45,023 nt of DNA, taken from assembly GCA_937958875.1 (NCBI GenBank), contig CALGMJ010000003.1:1-45023 (forward strand). The letters are read 5' to 3'. Both the position numbers and the translations under genes were made by a program. This document shows, in pieces, positions 34,690 to 43,128 of the stretch. This DNA comes from an uncultured Verrucomicrobiales bacterium (GTDB lineage Bacteria; Verrucomicrobiota; Verrucomicrobiia; Verrucomicrobiales; Akkermansiaceae). The stretch's first letter is position 1. Each line of letters begins with the position of its first letter. The notes under the pieces are model-generated. The model was not told the DNA's origin, made no database searches, and saw only the letters and a list, made by a program, of their open reading frames with translations.

Positions 34690-37600
34690 TAGCTGAAATA
34701 CTTCACACCTGCTTTAAAGAGAGGTTGGTGAAGGTTTCCTGAGATGTTTTTTCCTACCGCAGGTCCGCGGCGCTCAGTATGCCCCATTTTACCAAGGACT
34801 CGTCCACAGGGTGAGGTGATGCCCTCGATCGCCTGAATGGATCCATTCGGATTAAATTCGGGATCCATGGTGGGTTCACCTTCGAGGGTAGTATATTGGG
34901 TGGCAATCTGGCCGTTGGCTGCGAGTTTTTTAATGTCAGCTTCCGAGGCGTAGAACTTTCCTTCGCCGTGTGAGAAGGCGACGTTGTGGAGATCTCCTAC
35001 TTCGGTGGCTGAGAGCCATGGTGAGAGGTTCGAGCTGATCCGGGTCGTCGCATAACGTGCGATGTGGCGGCCAATATCGTTATAAGTGAGGGTGGGAGCG
35101 CCGGGCTGTGGGGCTTGGATTTCACCATATGGAACGAGGCCTGTTTTTACGAGAGCTTGGAAGCCATTGCAGATTCCTAAAATAAGGCCGTCGCGGTTTT
35201 TTAGGAGATCCATGACGGCATCGGCAACCTGTGGGCTGCGGAGAATCGTAGCGATGAATTTTCCTGATCCTGCGGGCTCATCACCAGCGGAGAAACCACC
35301 GGGGAGCATGAGTATTTGGGAATTTTTAATACTCTGTGCGAGAGCATGCAGAGATTCTTCGACGGCCTGAGGAGTGAGATTTCGGAAGACTTGAATCTCT
35401 GCTTCAGCTCCGGCTTCGCGGAAGACTTTAGCGGTGTCATACTCACAGTTGGTACCGGGGAAGGTGGGGATGATGACCTTTGGTTTTGCTGCCAGTGGAG
35501 ACGAGATGGTGAAGGGAGAGTATTTTGAGGAGAAGGTCTCGGCTTCGCTTGTCGTAGGGTCCGTGGTTTCAGGATAGATGTCAGCGAGTGGTTCAGTCCA
35601 CGCATCCAGAAGGTCACCGAGAGCTAGGATGTCACCATTGATGGAGAATTCTGGCGCGCTCTGAGTGCGGCCGATCATTTGAGCTCCATGGAATTCGGTT
35701 TTTGATTCGATGAGGAAGCAGAGGAAGCGTTCTTGATAGAGATCGAGATTAGTATCGATCACCGCTCCGATGCCATTTCCAAAGGCCATCTTAGAAAGTC
35801 CAGTAGCGATCCCTCCATGATCCAGGGTGTGGATGGAGAGGATGTTCTCATTTTTATGAAGAGAATCGGCGATTTCTTTCAGTTTCTTGAAATCTGGAAG
35901 CTGGTTCTCATCACGAGGAACTTCGAGATAAGAGATGATAGAGTCACTTTCTTTGAATTCAGGAGATATGACATGCTTCGTACTTCCAGGGGCGAGGGCG
36001 AAGGAGACAAGGGTAGGAGGAACGTCAATGTCATTGAACGTTCCAGACATGGAGTCTTTTCCTCCGATGGCTCCGAGGCGGAGTTCGTGCTGGGCTTTAA
36101 ACGCTCCGAGAAGGGCGGCGAATGGGAGGCCCCAGCGGCTAGGATCGCCACCGAGTTTCGGGAAGTATTCCTGAAGAGTGAGACGGATATCACTCAGCTT
36201 GGCTCCAGAGGCGACGGCGCGGCAGACGGATTCCGTGACCGCATAGGCTGCTCCGTGGAAGGGGCTCCAGGTGGCGATATTGGGGTTAAATCCCCAAGAC
36301 ATGTGAGTGCAGACATCACTGTGCCCTTCTAAGAAAGGCAGGGTGGCGACCATGGCGTCAACAGGGGTGCGTTGATGTTTTCCGCCAAAAGGAGAGAGGA
36401 CGGTGCCGGCCCCAACGGAGGAGTCAAAACGTTCGCCAAGTCCCTTCTGGGAGGCGGTGTTGAGATCGGAGAGGGCACGTTTGAATGCCGGACTCGAAAT
36501 GGGCTTCGGGATCGATTGGTCTACGGGCCGTTTGTAAATGACGGGATCAATGAAGTGAAGAGTCTTCCCGTCTTGAGCTAGCAGGACATTTTCGTCGTGT
36601 AGATCTTCGATAAACAGATCTAGGGAAGGGAGATAATAATCGTCATTCCGGAAGCGGAACGCCCCAAGCTCTTCTTCCATGTAGCGGCTGACCAACGATC
36701 TCGTCGCTAAGATGAAGTTTCCGCTCGCATCTTTCCCCGCAAATTTTAGTGGCTGGCTGACTAGGAAAGAAATGGCGAACTCATCAAAAACAAGCCCTTC
36801 GAGTCGATAGGCTGTATCAGGGAAAAGCGCGGCGTGATATTCGAGTCGCTCAAGATATTGTTTCCAGTGACCGTGGTATGAACCATTATTCGCCTTCAGC
36901 AGGCGGTCTGAATCTGGAATGAAGGCGACTCGTTGTTCGGCTCCGGCAACTTCGGAACTCGCTGTCCATTCCTGATCAAATTTTTCAGCGCCGTAGTCGA
37001 GGTGCGCTAAGCGACTTCTAAGCTGCTGTTCTTCGACGGTGCGTATGGCTCGGTGGAGTTCTTGTCGTTCTCCGCGTGTTGCCGGCTCTGGGCTGTTAGT
37101 CCGGTCACTTGCTCCGTGAACTCCTTCAAGGACATCTTCGATTGTGCTTTTGAGTCCTCCAATGAGGCTTCGACATTTTTCTGATGTCCGGTACTGAGAT
37201 AGAAGGTTTCTGAATTGTTCATGATTTGAGGATAGGGGTGATGTCAAGTCATCGCAAGCGGTGACATGCACGGTGGCTTCTTGTTGCACACCATTTGTAT
37301 CGAGAAATTCGCGGGTGAGATCGACGATGGTGTCGCCACGCCAGGTCATACGGAGGCGGCCAGAGTCTGTGACGGTGGCGACGTGGACACACTCGAGGTT
37401 TTCTTTGTCAGACTCGGCAATGAAATAGTCAGCTTCTGCGGGATCTACGCAGATGGCCATGCGTTCCTGGGACTCGGAGATGGCGAGTTCCGTGCCATCA
37501 AGGCCGTGGTATTTTTTCGGGACGGCATCGAGATTGATGTCGAGGCTGTCAGCGATTTCACCGATAGCGACGCTGACACCACCGGCACCAAAGTCGTTAC

Positions 37601-39083
37601 AAATCTTGATCTTAGGTGCGAGTTCTGGATTGCGGAAGAGGCGCTGGATTTTGCGCTCGGTAGGGGCATCACCTTTTTGGACCTCGGCGGAATTATCGAG
37701 GGCATCATCGGTGTGTTCCTTAGAAGATCCGGTAGCACCGCCTACGCCATCGCGTCCAGTCCGGCCGCCGATTAGAAGAATAAAGTCGCCTGTATCTGGG
37801 CCTCCACGAAAGACATTCTTACGAGGAGCAGCTGCGACGACGGCTCCGATTTCCATCCGCTTAGCGGCGTAGTTCGGGTGGTAGACTTCGGAGACCTTTC
37901 CGGTAGCTAGACCGATCTGGTTTCCGTAGGAAGAATAGCCGTGGGCTGATTCCTGACAGATTTTCCGCTGAGGGAGCTTTCCAGGGATGGTCTCATCGTA
38001 TGGAGTGCGGGGATCTGCGGCACCGGTGACTCGCATCGCTTGGTAGACATAGGAACGGCCGGAAAGAGGGTCACGAATACAGCCGCCAAGGCAGGTAGCA
38101 GCTCCACCAAAAGGCTCGATTTCTGTCGGGTGATTATGCGTTTCGTTTTTGAACTGAACGAGCCATTCTTCATCGCCGACAGGCACGACGATAGAGGCGG
38201 CATTGATTTCATTCGAGATTTCGACATTGTCGAGTTCTCCTGTTTTTCGCAGCTCTTTCATGCCCATGAGGGCGATGTCCATCAGCGTGACGGGACGTTC
38301 CGTGTCGGGTCCGTAGACTTCGTCACGAGTGGCAAGGTAAGTCTCGTAGGTGTCCTTGATGACATCGGTTCCTTCATCGAAACTGACCTTGGCAATTTTC
38401 GACATAAAGGTGGTGTGACGACAATGATCAGACCAGTAGGTGTCGAGCATACGGAGTTCCGTGATGGTGGGTTCACGGTTTTCGCTCTGGAAATATTTTT
38501 GAGTGTGGACGAGATCGGCAGTCGACATCGCCAGACCAAGCTCGCTACGATAAGTGTCAAAGTCTGCTTCCGACTTTGTATTGAAACCAGATAAGACCGC
38601 GACATCTGCTGGTTCAGGGGAGTCGACACGTTGATAGGGCTCAGTGACTGAGACTTCGTGAGAGTCTACCGGATTGATAAGGTATTTCTTAATCGCCTGG
38701 AGCTCTTCGTTAGAAAGATCTCCTTTTAAAATAATGATACGGGCAGAGGCCACGAACGGGCGATCTTTTCCGGTCAGGATTTGAACACACTGGGCGGCTG
38801 AATCGGCCCGTTGATCGAACTGACCCGGGAGAAATTCAATGGCAAAGGCGGTTTCGTCGTCCGAAAGGCTTAGTTCGAGAGTGGATTTCTCCGCTTGAGG
38901 CTCGGAAAGAATCAGCTGGGTTGCTTTTTCGAATTCTTCATCTGAGAGTCCGTCGAGATCGTAACGCTGTACGATACGAGCAGAGGCGATCGAATCGAGA
39001 GCTAGATTAGCACGAAGGTCAGCGATGAGGTGGGATGATTCGCTGGCGAATTCACAAGTTTTTTCGACGAAGAGGCGATGCAT
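34689..39083 (-). CDS. purL: Phosphoribosylformylglycinamidine synthase (large type) with kinase-fold-like insertion
   Basis: LDTYWSDHCRHTTF, FKNETHNHPTEIEPFGGAATCLGGCIRDPLSGR, ASQKGLGERFDSSVGAGTVLSPFGGKHQ, GAIGGKDSMSGTFNDIDVPPTLVSFA, glutaminase ILGICNGFQALVKTG and SHGEGKF. Single open frame of 1464 aa. Confidence 0.95.
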   Translation of the reverse strand: MHRLFVEKTCEFASESSHLIADLRANLALDSIASARIVQRYDLDGLSDEEFEKATQLILSEPQAEKSTLELSLSDDETAFAIEFLPGQFDQRADSAAQCVQILTGKDRPFVASARIIILKGDLSNEELQAIKKYLINPVDSHEVSVTEPYQRVDSPEPADVAVLSGFNTKSEADFDTYRSELGLAMSTADLVHTQKYFQSENREPTITELRMLDTYWSDHCRHTTFMSKIAKVSFDEGTDVIKDTYETYLATRDEVYGPDTERPVTLMDIALMGMKELRKTGELDNVEISNEINAASIVVPVGDEEWLVQFKNETHNHPTEIEPFGGAATCLGGCIRDPLSGRSYVYQAMRVTGAADPRTPYDETIPGKLPQRKICQESAHGYSSYGNQIGLATGKVSEVYHPNYAAKRMEIGAVVAAAPRKNVFRGGPDTGDFILLIGGRTGRDGVGGATGSSKEHTDDALDNSAEVQKGDAPTERKIQRLFRNPELAPKIKICNDFGAGGVSVAIGEIADSLDINLDAVPKKYHGLDGTELAISESQERMAICVDPAEADYFIAESDKENLECVHVATVTDSGRLRMTWRGDTIVDLTREFLDTNGVQQEATVHVTACDDLTSPLSSNHEQFRNLLSQYRTSEKCRSLIGGLKSTIEDVLEGVHGASDRTNSPEPATRGERQELHRAIRTVEEQQLRSRLAHLDYGAEKFDQEWTASSEVAGAEQRVAFIPDSDRLLKANNGSYHGHWKQYLERLEYHAALFPDTAYRLEGLVFDEFAISFLVSQPLKFAGKDASGNFILATRSLVSRYMEEELGAFRFRNDDYYLPSLDLFIEDLHDENVLLAQDGKTLHFIDPVIYKRPVDQSIPKPISSPAFKRALSDLNTASQKGLGERFDSSVGAGTVLSPFGGKHQRTPVDAMVATLPFLEGHSDVCTHMSWGFNPNIATWSPFHGAAYAVTESVCRAVASGAKLSDIRLTLQEYFPKLGGDPSRWGLPFAALLGAFKAQHELRLGAIGGKDSMSGTFNDIDVPPTLVSFALAPGSTKHVISPEFKESDSIISYLEVPRDENQLPDFKKLKEIADSLHKNENILSIHTLDHGGIATGLSKMAFGNGIGAVIDTNLDLYQERFLCFLIESKTEFHGAQMIGRTQSAPEFSINGDILALGDLLDAWTEPLADIYPETTDPTTSEAETFSSKYSPFTISSPLAAKPKVIIPTFPGTNCEYDTAKVFREAGAEAEIQVFRNLTPQAVEESLHALAQSIKNSQILMLPGGFSAGDEPAGSGKFIATILRSPQVADAVMDLLKNRDGLILGICNGFQALVKTGLVPYGEIQAPQPGAPTLTYNDIGRHIARYATTRISSNLSPWLSATEVGDLHNVAFSHGEGKFYASEADIKKLAANGQIATQYTTLEGEPTMDPEFNPNGSIQAIEGITSPCGRVLGKMGHTERRGPAVGKNISGNLHQPLFKAGVKYFS
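36500..37260 (-). other. Insertion inside purL; C-terminal part resembles the polyvalent-protein kinase domain
   Basis: Between TREFLDTNGVQQEATVHVT and PISSPAFKRALSDLNTASQKG: ...GERQELHRAIRTVEEQQL...GAEQRVAFIPDSDRLLKANNGSYHGHWKQYLERLEYHAALFPDTAYRLEGLVFDEFAISFLVSQPLKFAG...YYLPSLDLFIEDLHDENVLLAQDGKTLHFIDPVIYKR. Confidence 0.75.
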
Positions 39084-39154
39084 GGCGACTGGGCAGGTGT
39101 GGAGCCTAATCAGTCGGGAAGCAAGGACAAGCGCGGAGCGAAATGTGAATAAAT

Positions 39155-42100
39155 CTATTGGCTAACGCGGCCGTGGCGGTGAGTGGTCGTACTGATGGAC
39201 TGCTCATGAAGATAACGAAGCAGTTCGAGACGGCCGTTAAGGATGGGTGGAGTGGACAGTTTTTTGTGTAAGGGGTGGCTGGAGCTTTCTACGAGACGGG
39301 TGCCGACGGAGGCCGCTGCGATTTTCGCAAGGGCGAGCGCTTCACCAGAGAGCTCTGGAGCGACGATCTCTGGGGCAGGCCGATAGCGAAATTGATTTCG
39401 CTCACCGTGAAGGTCACTGAGATCCTGCTCCTGGGAAAACTCATGCTCCCACCAGTAAGCATAGCTTTGAGCCGCGATTTCTAGCATCTCGCCACCACCT
39501 AGTTCGTCAACTAATGTTGATACATCACTTCGCGGGGGAGCTAGGCGGGTGGGCTTACCATCGTTCTCCCAGTGACAAAATTGAGTGAGATAGTTTGGCC
39601 CGCCAGCCTTTGCTCCCGGACCCACGGAAGATTTTTTCCATCCTCCAAAGGGTTGCCGTCCGACGATGGCACCAGTGATAGGACGATTTAAATAAGCATT
39701 TCCCACTTCTATTTCATTTCTCCATCGGGTGATTTCGGCTGGATCAAGAGAATGGAGCCCACCGGTGAGCCCAAAATCGGAAGAATTCTGGATCGCGATC
39801 GCTTGAGAGAGGTCTTTTACCCGAATGACCGATAGCACGGGGCCAAAGAGTTCCGTCCGGTGAATCCATGAATCTGCTTGCACCCCGATCCTGATTCCCG
39901 GTGACCAGAGTGTGGGGGTGAGCTGTCGAGGCTCCAGTAACCAGGACTCTCCTGCGTCGAGTTCGGTGAGACCTCGGATAAGATCTGGGCTGGGCTCACT
40001 GATGAGAGGAGTTACGTAGGAACTAGGTTCACTGGCTGGGCCAACTGGAAGGGAGGCGGCGGCATCGCGAAGCTGTCTCATGAAGGATGGGGAGTCATAG
40101 AGATCTGCATGCAGAAGGCAGATCGAGGCAGCTGAACACTTTTGGCCAGCATGGCTAAATGCAGACTGGACCAGGTCCTTGATGGCGAGGTCGGGATCAG
40201 CAGCGGAAGAAATGACGAGGGCATTTTTTCCAGAAGTTTCAGCGAAGAGAGGGATGTCTGGCCGCCAGCGCTGGAAAAGTTGGCCCGTTTCTGAGCTTCC
40301 TGTTAAAATAATGCCGCGAATTTCTGGAGAACGGACCAAGGCTTCACCAATCTGGTGCTCTGAGCAGGGGATGAATTGCAGCGCATGTTTCGGGATCCCT
40401 GCTTTCCAGAGACACTGAGCCATCACCCAGGCTGTGGAAATCGTTTCTGGGGCAGGTTTTAGGATGACTGGGTTTCCAGCAACAAGAGCTGCTAAAACAC
40501 CGCCGCAGGGAATAGCGCAGGGGAAATTCCACGGTGGTGTCACTAGGATGGGACCTAAGGGGCGAGCGGACGTGCCATCCAGGTAGGCGGAGTCGATACT
40601 ACGATGAGCATAGTAGTTGGCGAAGTCGATGGCCTCCGAGACTTCGATGTCTGCCTCGGCGGGTCTTTTGGACGCTTCCTCACGCATGATCGCGATGAGT
40701 TCTCCGCGAGCCTTTGCAAGTTCTTGAGCTGCTTTTCTGAGGATCTCAGCTCTTTCTTGTTGAGTGGTTTTAGACCAAGAGGAAGAGGTGGCCGTTTCTA
40801 AGATCCCGTCTAGTTCCTCGAGGCTGGTGAGAGGGAGGAGTGGTTTTTCTGAGGTGTTGTTTAATGCATTTTGTAACCAAGTACGGTTTTTCTTCAAATT
40901 CCAGTCAGTGTCTGGCGAGTTGGTGAATTTTTCTGGGGATGGCGAGCTTTGATCGATAGGGCGCTCTCTTCTAGGGGTGTGATCGAGAGTGGAGATCGCC
41001 TGATAGGACTCAAAAAATCGTTTTTCCTGATCTTGCCATGAAGCATCACCCACGTTCATCGAGAAGAGGTGACAGAGGAAATTCTCGGGCGAGGTGTTTT
41101 CGTCGAGGCGGCGGACGAGGTAGGCAATGGCGGAGTGGAAATCAGCAGGGCGGACGAGGGGAGTGTAGAATCTCACCGGAGCGTGGTCTGGCGCTAGGAT
41201 ACGGGCCTGATCATTAGCCATGCCTTGGAGCATTTCGAGTTCGACGTGATCTTCCACCTGATGATAGCGACGGAGGAGAAGAGCGTAGGCAATTTCGAAT
41301 AAATTGTGAGAGGCGACACCTACCTTAACCGTTTCGGCATTCTCAGGGAGGCAGGCGAAATTGAGCATTCGCTTATAATTTGCATCGACCTCGAGTTTTG
41401 TGGTGTAGGGAGCCTGAGCCCATCCATGAACCGAAGCCTCTACTTTCTCCATGGCCAGATTTGCTCCCTTCACGAGTCTGACCTTGATTGGAGCGGGGCG
41501 GGATTTTGCCCAGGTCGTTAATTCCTGCAGGAGGGTGAAGGATTCGGGGAGGTAGGCCTGAAGGACGATCCCCGCTTCGAGGTCTTGAAATTCTGGCTCA
41601 CTCAGCGTGCGGCGAAAGACATTGATGGTAAGGTGAAGGTCACGGTAGTCCTCCATGTCGAGATTGATAAATTTACCCGTGCGGTAGAGTGCTCTCAGAC
41701 GTTCTTGAATTTTCGCGATGGTTCTTTCCTCATCCAGAAGATTGATCTGCGAAAAAATGGAGGAAATCTTTAACGAGAGATAGTTGCAGTGAGGCTCGGC
41801 AAGGAGCTTTAGATTTTCTTCCAATCGTTTTTCTGCCTCTTCTTCACCGAGAATTGCTTCGCCGAGCAAGTTCACATTTGTGTGCTCGGGGAAGACTGGG
41901 TTCGTGTCACTTGTGAGGATGACATCCCGAGAATCGTTTCTAATTTGTGCCGAAACCAAAGGCATTACCATTGAAGGAAAAAAGCGGGAGGCGAAAGCTC
42001 CGAGGCGGAGCGCAGAGCGTTCGTAGAGGTTCAGGTAATCTGGCGTGCCGTAGCTCTGGACAAGGCGTCGAAAGACACGCGCTTGTTCTTTAGGGGTATG

Positions 42101-42313
42101 TGGGCGAAAAATTTGGTCAGCAAGATGGAAGGTGAATTCTTTCCCCTCTGAGTCCGCAAGAAGACGTGTCATCTTAGCCGCATGCGCACGTTCATTTCGT
42201 GTTCGAGCAGCCTTGGCTTTGGTAAGAAGATCTTCGGCTAATTGACTCGCTTGCTTGGCAATGTCTGGAGGCAGGACGGAGCGTTCGGAAAGCTGGGGAT
42301 TGAACTTAGACAT
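39155..42313 (-). CDS. putA: Bifunctional proline dehydrogenase / L-glutamate gamma-semialdehyde dehydrogenase
   Basis: PRODH text (VRLVKGANLAMEKVEASVHGW, LEMLQGMANDQA) plus ALDH text (LVTPPWNFPCAIPCGGVLAALVAGNPVILKPAPET, ILTGSSETGQLFQ, SHAGQKCSAASICLL). Confidence 0.95.
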   Translation of the reverse strand: MSKFNPQLSERSVLPPDIAKQASQLAEDLLTKAKAARTRNERAHAAKMTRLLADSEGKEFTFHLADQIFRPHTPKEQARVFRRLVQSYGTPDYLNLYERSALRLGAFASRFFPSMVMPLVSAQIRNDSRDVILTSDTNPVFPEHTNVNLLGEAILGEEEAEKRLEENLKLLAEPHCNYLSLKISSIFSQINLLDEERTIAKIQERLRALYRTGKFINLDMEDYRDLHLTINVFRRTLSEPEFQDLEAGIVLQAYLPESFTLLQELTTWAKSRPAPIKVRLVKGANLAMEKVEASVHGWAQAPYTTKLEVDANYKRMLNFACLPENAETVKVGVASHNLFEIAYALLLRRYHQVEDHVELEMLQGMANDQARILAPDHAPVRFYTPLVRPADFHSAIAYLVRRLDENTSPENFLCHLFSMNVGDASWQDQEKRFFESYQAISTLDHTPRRERPIDQSSPSPEKFTNSPDTDWNLKKNRTWLQNALNNTSEKPLLPLTSLEELDGILETATSSSWSKTTQQERAEILRKAAQELAKARGELIAIMREEASKRPAEADIEVSEAIDFANYYAHRSIDSAYLDGTSARPLGPILVTPPWNFPCAIPCGGVLAALVAGNPVILKPAPETISTAWVMAQCLWKAGIPKHALQFIPCSEHQIGEALVRSPEIRGIILTGSSETGQLFQRWRPDIPLFAETSGKNALVISSAADPDLAIKDLVQSAFSHAGQKCSAASICLLHADLYDSPSFMRQLRDAAASLPVGPASEPSSYVTPLISEPSPDLIRGLTELDAGESWLLEPRQLTPTLWSPGIRIGVQADSWIHRTELFGPVLSVIRVKDLSQAIAIQNSSDFGLTGGLHSLDPAEITRWRNEIEVGNAYLNRPITGAIVGRQPFGGWKKSSVGPGAKAGGPNYLTQFCHWENDGKPTRLAPPRSDVSTLVDELGGGEMLEIAAQSYAYWWEHEFSQEQDLSDLHGERNQFRYRPAPEIVAPELSGEALALAKIAAASVGTRLVESSSHPLHKKLSTPPILNGRLELLRYLHEQSISTTTHRHGRVSQ

Positions 42314-42415
42314 ACCCGTTACGTTACAGAATGCTTACGCTGCCGTCTTGACCGAAGAGGACGAATTTTCAGCGGGAACTGGCAAAACGAGGGCTCTCTT
42401 GCTAAATAAGTCGCG

Positions 42416-43114
42416 ATGAAGGATCGCTTAGTGGAAAAGATTTTTCGAGTCCTCCCGGACATTGTGTTCTGTATCAAAGGGACGGATTTTCGCTACCAAG
42501 CAGCGAATGTAGCCTTTGCGGAGCGTCTGGGGCTGAGCTCAGAGGCAGAGGTGATAGGGAAGCGGGCAGAGGATCTTTTTTCAAAGGAGCTGGCGGAGAG
42601 TTATCGGCTTCAGGATGAAGTCGTCATGCAAAAAGGGGAAGAAATCAGTGGCCAGCTAGAATTGATCACAAACCGTGATGGTTCCTTGGGATGGTATCTC
42701 GCGAGTAAATTTCCCATTCAAAATGAAAAAGGGGAGATCACAGGATTGGTCTCTATTTCCAGGGATCTGCAGACTCCGAGTGAGGGAGATCTTCAGATGC
42801 TAGGTCTGAAAAAAATCATCGATTGGCTCGGGCGAAACCTTGATCTGGAAATTCACACTCAGGAGTTAGCCCAGATGGCTCGGCTGAGCGAGTCGCAGCT
42901 GGAGCGAAAAATGAAACGGGTTTTCAAGTTAAGCGTAGCGCAATATGTTCGGAAGTTGCGTGTCGAGAAAGCGGCCTTCCTACTGAAGGAAACTCAGACC
43001 CCAATTGCGGAGATTGCTCTGCGCTGTGGCTATAGCGAGCAGTCTTCACTCACCCGACAATTTAAGGCTACGGTAGGGACACCGCCGGGAGAATATCGGC
43101 GGCAAAATTCCTGA
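42416..43114 (+). CDS. PAS domain-containing AraC-family transcriptional regulator
   Basis: PAS text (VLPDIVFCIKGTDFRYQAANVAFAERLGL) plus AraC HTH (VEKAAFLLKETQTPIAEIALRCGYSEQSSLTRQFKATVGTPPGEYRR). Confidence 0.92.
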   Translation: MKDRLVEKIFRVLPDIVFCIKGTDFRYQAANVAFAERLGLSSEAEVIGKRAEDLFSKELAESYRLQDEVVMQKGEEISGQLELITNRDGSLGWYLASKFPIQNEKGEITGLVSISRDLQTPSEGDLQMLGLKKIIDWLGRNLDLEIHTQELAQMARLSESQLERKMKRVFKLSVAQYVRKLRVEKAAFLLKETQTPIAEIALRCGYSEQSSLTRQFKATVGTPPGEYRRQNS

Positions 43115-43128
43115 ACCTAGAGCTAGAC

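Noticed and set aside
36500-37260. Intein in purL
   Set aside because: No N-terminal Cys/Ser block A, no C-terminal HN followed by Cys/Ser/Thr, and no LAGLIDADG or Hint-like motifs; the text is kinase-like instead.
35733-38594. Long + strand ORFs opposite purL (e.g. 35733..36332, 37266..37775, 38040..38594)
   Set aside because: Antisense shadow ORFs of a strongly supported minus-strand gene; their translations show no recognisable domain.
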